DNA of 34,605 bases from UBA3478 sp965662045 (GTDB lineage: Bacteria; Bacteroidota; Bacteroidia; Flavobacteriales; Flavobacteriaceae): positions 1 through 34,605 of the forward strand of contig CBFIGE010000019.1 of NCBI GenBank assembly GCA_965662045.1. Reading direction: 5' to 3'. The notes beneath the pieces are model-generated. The model saw only the letters and a list, made by a program, of their open reading frames with translations. It did no database searches and was not told the DNA's origin. The translations under genes and the position numbers were made by a program. Shown here piece by piece: positions 33,713-34,605 of the stretch; the first letter of the stretch is position 1; each line of letters starts with the position of its first letter.

Positions 33713-33990
33713 AGGAAATACTGTGGGTTTTTATATTGGTTGGCAATTATAAATCATGATGTGCCAAGTTCTTCTAGTATTTCTACTCTTGTAAATAAGA
33801 GTGATTTTGACGTTAAAATACTCAAAAAAAGAAGTAGTCCAAGCGAATTAAAAAAGTGGACTTTATAAAAAAATAAACCCTTGTGGTCAACTCCGATTAA
33901 ATCCCCGTTGAATTAGAAACTCAAATAAATTCAGTAATCAAATCGCAAGTAAAGAAGTCTCAGAACCTTGAGACTATTATTTGGAAATAA

Positions 33991-34020
33991 AAAACCAATT
34001 ATCTCTAATCGGCTTTTTTT
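33991..34020. terminator. Terminator downstream of the tRNA-Asp-like 3' fragment
   Basis: On the minus strand: CCGATTA, loop GAGA, TAATTGG, then TTTTTT; on the plus strand the same hairpin is followed by CTTTTTTT. One G-T wobble in a 7-bp stem. Its place right after a tRNA 3' end is typical of tRNA gene terminators. Confidence 0.6.
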
Positions 34021-34021
34021 C

Positions 34022-34043
34022 CGGTCTGGCTGGGGCTCGAACC
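34022..34043 (-). other. 3' fragment of a tRNA-Asp-like gene; probable attachment-site copy
   Basis: On the minus strand the sequence GGTTCGAGCCCCAG followed by CCAGACC and G is the T-loop, 3' T-stem, 3' acceptor strand and discriminator base of a tRNA. CCAGACC pairs with GGTCTGG, the 5' end I associate with flavobacterial tRNA-Asp. Nothing upstream (34044-34090) can form the D-arm, anticodon arm or 5' acceptor strand; similarity stops inside the T-stem. Such a 3' remnant is what a tyrosine-recombinase element leaves at its far end after entering a tRNA gene. Confidence 0.6.
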
Positions 34044-34072
34044 TAATCGTAACTACCCGTTAGTCAATTTTG

Positions 34073-34605
34073 TCATTTACTCATTAGGATTTCCTTCAAC
34101 ACTTGATCTACCTGGTTTTCATTCAATCCAACTTCCATGTCGGGATGGTACAATAATCCTATTAAATCTCTGTCGATTTCCGCATATTCATTTGTAGTCG
34201 TCCATGATGATTGGAAAATACTCTCTAAATACTCTTGTGAATCTATTGCTAGCCCTAGTGACTGTGTCAACTCCTCTCGCAGTAGATGTTTCTGTTCGGT
34301 TAAATTAGCTCTAGAAATATCGACATACATATGTCCTGAGGTAAACTTATTATTAGCATTCCAAAAAACTGAAAATAGGCCCCAGTTAGAATCGACTAAA
34401 CCAGTTTGGCTTGGATATAATTGAGCATATTCAGTTCCTGTACCTAAGAAGATATAATAATTTGATTGTAATGAATCATTTACAATATTTACCTGAAATC
34501 CATCTGTTGCCAATTCATTGATTTCCATCTTTATTCTTTCTAATTCATCTAATAATTGAGCATTTGGTGCTCCTCCAACGAATATCCTTAAATCCGAATC
34601 CCATT
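34073..34605 (-). CDS. DUF2927-like protein, 5' end cut by the window edge
   Basis: The frame is open from the TGA-free right edge to its stop at 34073, giving at least 176 residues. The ATG at 34528 is internal: upstream codons read LRIFVGGAPNAQLLDELER, clearly coding. The visible part has YYIFLGTG-like beta structure and the motif HLLREELTQSLGL, a His-Glu-Glu pattern resembling the conserved core of DUF2927 proteins that may be metal-dependent peptidases. A signal peptide, if any, lies outside the window. It stands on the side of the tRNA fragment where an inserted element would lie. Confidence 0.65.
   Translation of the reverse strand, partial: WDSDLRIFVGGAPNAQLLDELERIKMEINELATDGFQVNIVNDSLQSNYYIFLGTGTEYAQLYPSQTGLVDSNWGLFSVFWNANNKFTSGHMYVDISRANLTEQKHLLREELTQSLGLAIDSQEYLESIFQSSWTTTNEYAEIDRDLIGLLYHPDMEVGLNENQVDQVLKEILMSK

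Larger units (their letters stand above)
33713..34072. other. Non-coding stretch with nested inverted repeats
   Basis: No reading frame in this 360-nt gap looks real. It holds a run of dyads: TTGGCA/TGCCAA (33740-33767), outer AGTATTT/AAATACT (33776-33822) around ACTCTT/AAGAGT (33785-33802), AGTCCA/TGGACT (33836-33862), AGTCTCA/TGAGACT (33956-33975), then a terminator and a tRNA 3' fragment. Confidence 0.45.

Noticed and set aside
34137..34424. Plus-strand 95-codon frame
   Set aside because: It is antisense to the DUF2927-like gene, whose frame continues through the whole region to the window edge.
1..34605. CRISPR array, rRNA, intact tRNA, insertion sequence or transposase
   Set aside because: I saw no regularly spaced repeats, no rRNA segments, no full cloverleaf and no transposase or integrase motifs in any frame.

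Overview
The window is AT-rich chromosomal DNA that looks like a marine-type member of the Bacteroidetes, most likely family Flavobacteriaceae. The support is an HYC_CC_PP-type small protein, a RimB-RimK fusion, a TonB-dependent receptor, a lipoprotein GH16 glucanase, a MoaC-MoaB fusion, and several promoters of the Bacteroidetes TTG-N18-21-TAnnTTTG type. Starts generally lack Shine-Dalgarno sequences. I cannot name a species from sequence alone. All functional calls are by motif reading, not by database search.

Layout. (1) 130-3759: a small HYC_CC_PP protein, an outer-membrane beta-barrel protein, the RimB-RimK fusion, and a convergent Gfo/Idh/MocA oxidoreductase. (2) 3815-12168: one tightly packed plus-strand operon with an exported two-subunit molybdenum hydroxylase (IorA/IorB type) followed by moeA, a TSUP permease, moaD, a moeB-rhodanese protein, moaE, a moaC-moaB fusion and moaA. 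The enzyme is thus encoded with the machinery that makes its cofactor. (3) 12155-16312, minus strand: a MocA-like cytidylyltransferase, an AEC permease, a Tat-exported aminotransferase, and an XdhC-like protein. MocA and XdhC normally finish and insert the Mo cofactor of this enzyme class, so they serve region 2. (4) 16340-17984, minus: DUF2452, glutathione peroxidase, GTP cyclohydrolase I. (5) 18051-22883, minus: a sulfane-sulfur/persulfide cluster with two YeeE/YedE-type half transporters, an MBL-fold protein with two rhodanese domains, a SulP permease and a Crp/Fnr regulator. (6) 22990-25516, plus and divergent from the regulator: a photolyase/cryptochrome protein and a TsdA-like di-haem cytochrome c (candidate thiosulfate dehydrogenase). 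(7) 25500-29898, minus: a 2H phosphoesterase-like protein, a TonB-dependent receptor and a GH16 lipoprotein. (8) 29969-30962: arsR and an arsenate reductase/LMW-phosphatase gene with no efflux pump behind them. (9) 31061-34605: accessory-looking genes: a coiled-coil membrane protein with a coupled 12-codon leader ORF, a three-gene operon of two tiny membrane proteins and an XRE regulator, a DUF2306-like membrane protein, a structured intergenic region, a tRNA-Asp-like 3' fragment, and a DUF2927-like gene that runs off the right edge.

The most interesting signal is in regions 5-6. Two near-identical palindromes (TTGTAAC-N4-GTTACAA) lie in front of the Crp/Fnr-sulP transcript and in front of the MBL-rhodanese/YeeE transcript. 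Each is centred exactly 36.5 nt upstream of the 3' end of a perfect TAnnTTTG -7 element, and neither promoter has a TTG at the expected -33 position. This is the geometry of a class-II Crp/Fnr-activated regulon. The first site also sits directly in front of the divergent photolyase/TsdA-like genes, suggesting one regulator for sulfur import, persulfide handling and perhaps thiosulfate oxidation.

The second strong signal is the 3' end of a tRNA-Asp-like gene next to a terminator at 33991-34043, best read as an attachment-site copy at the edge of an integrated element lying to its right.
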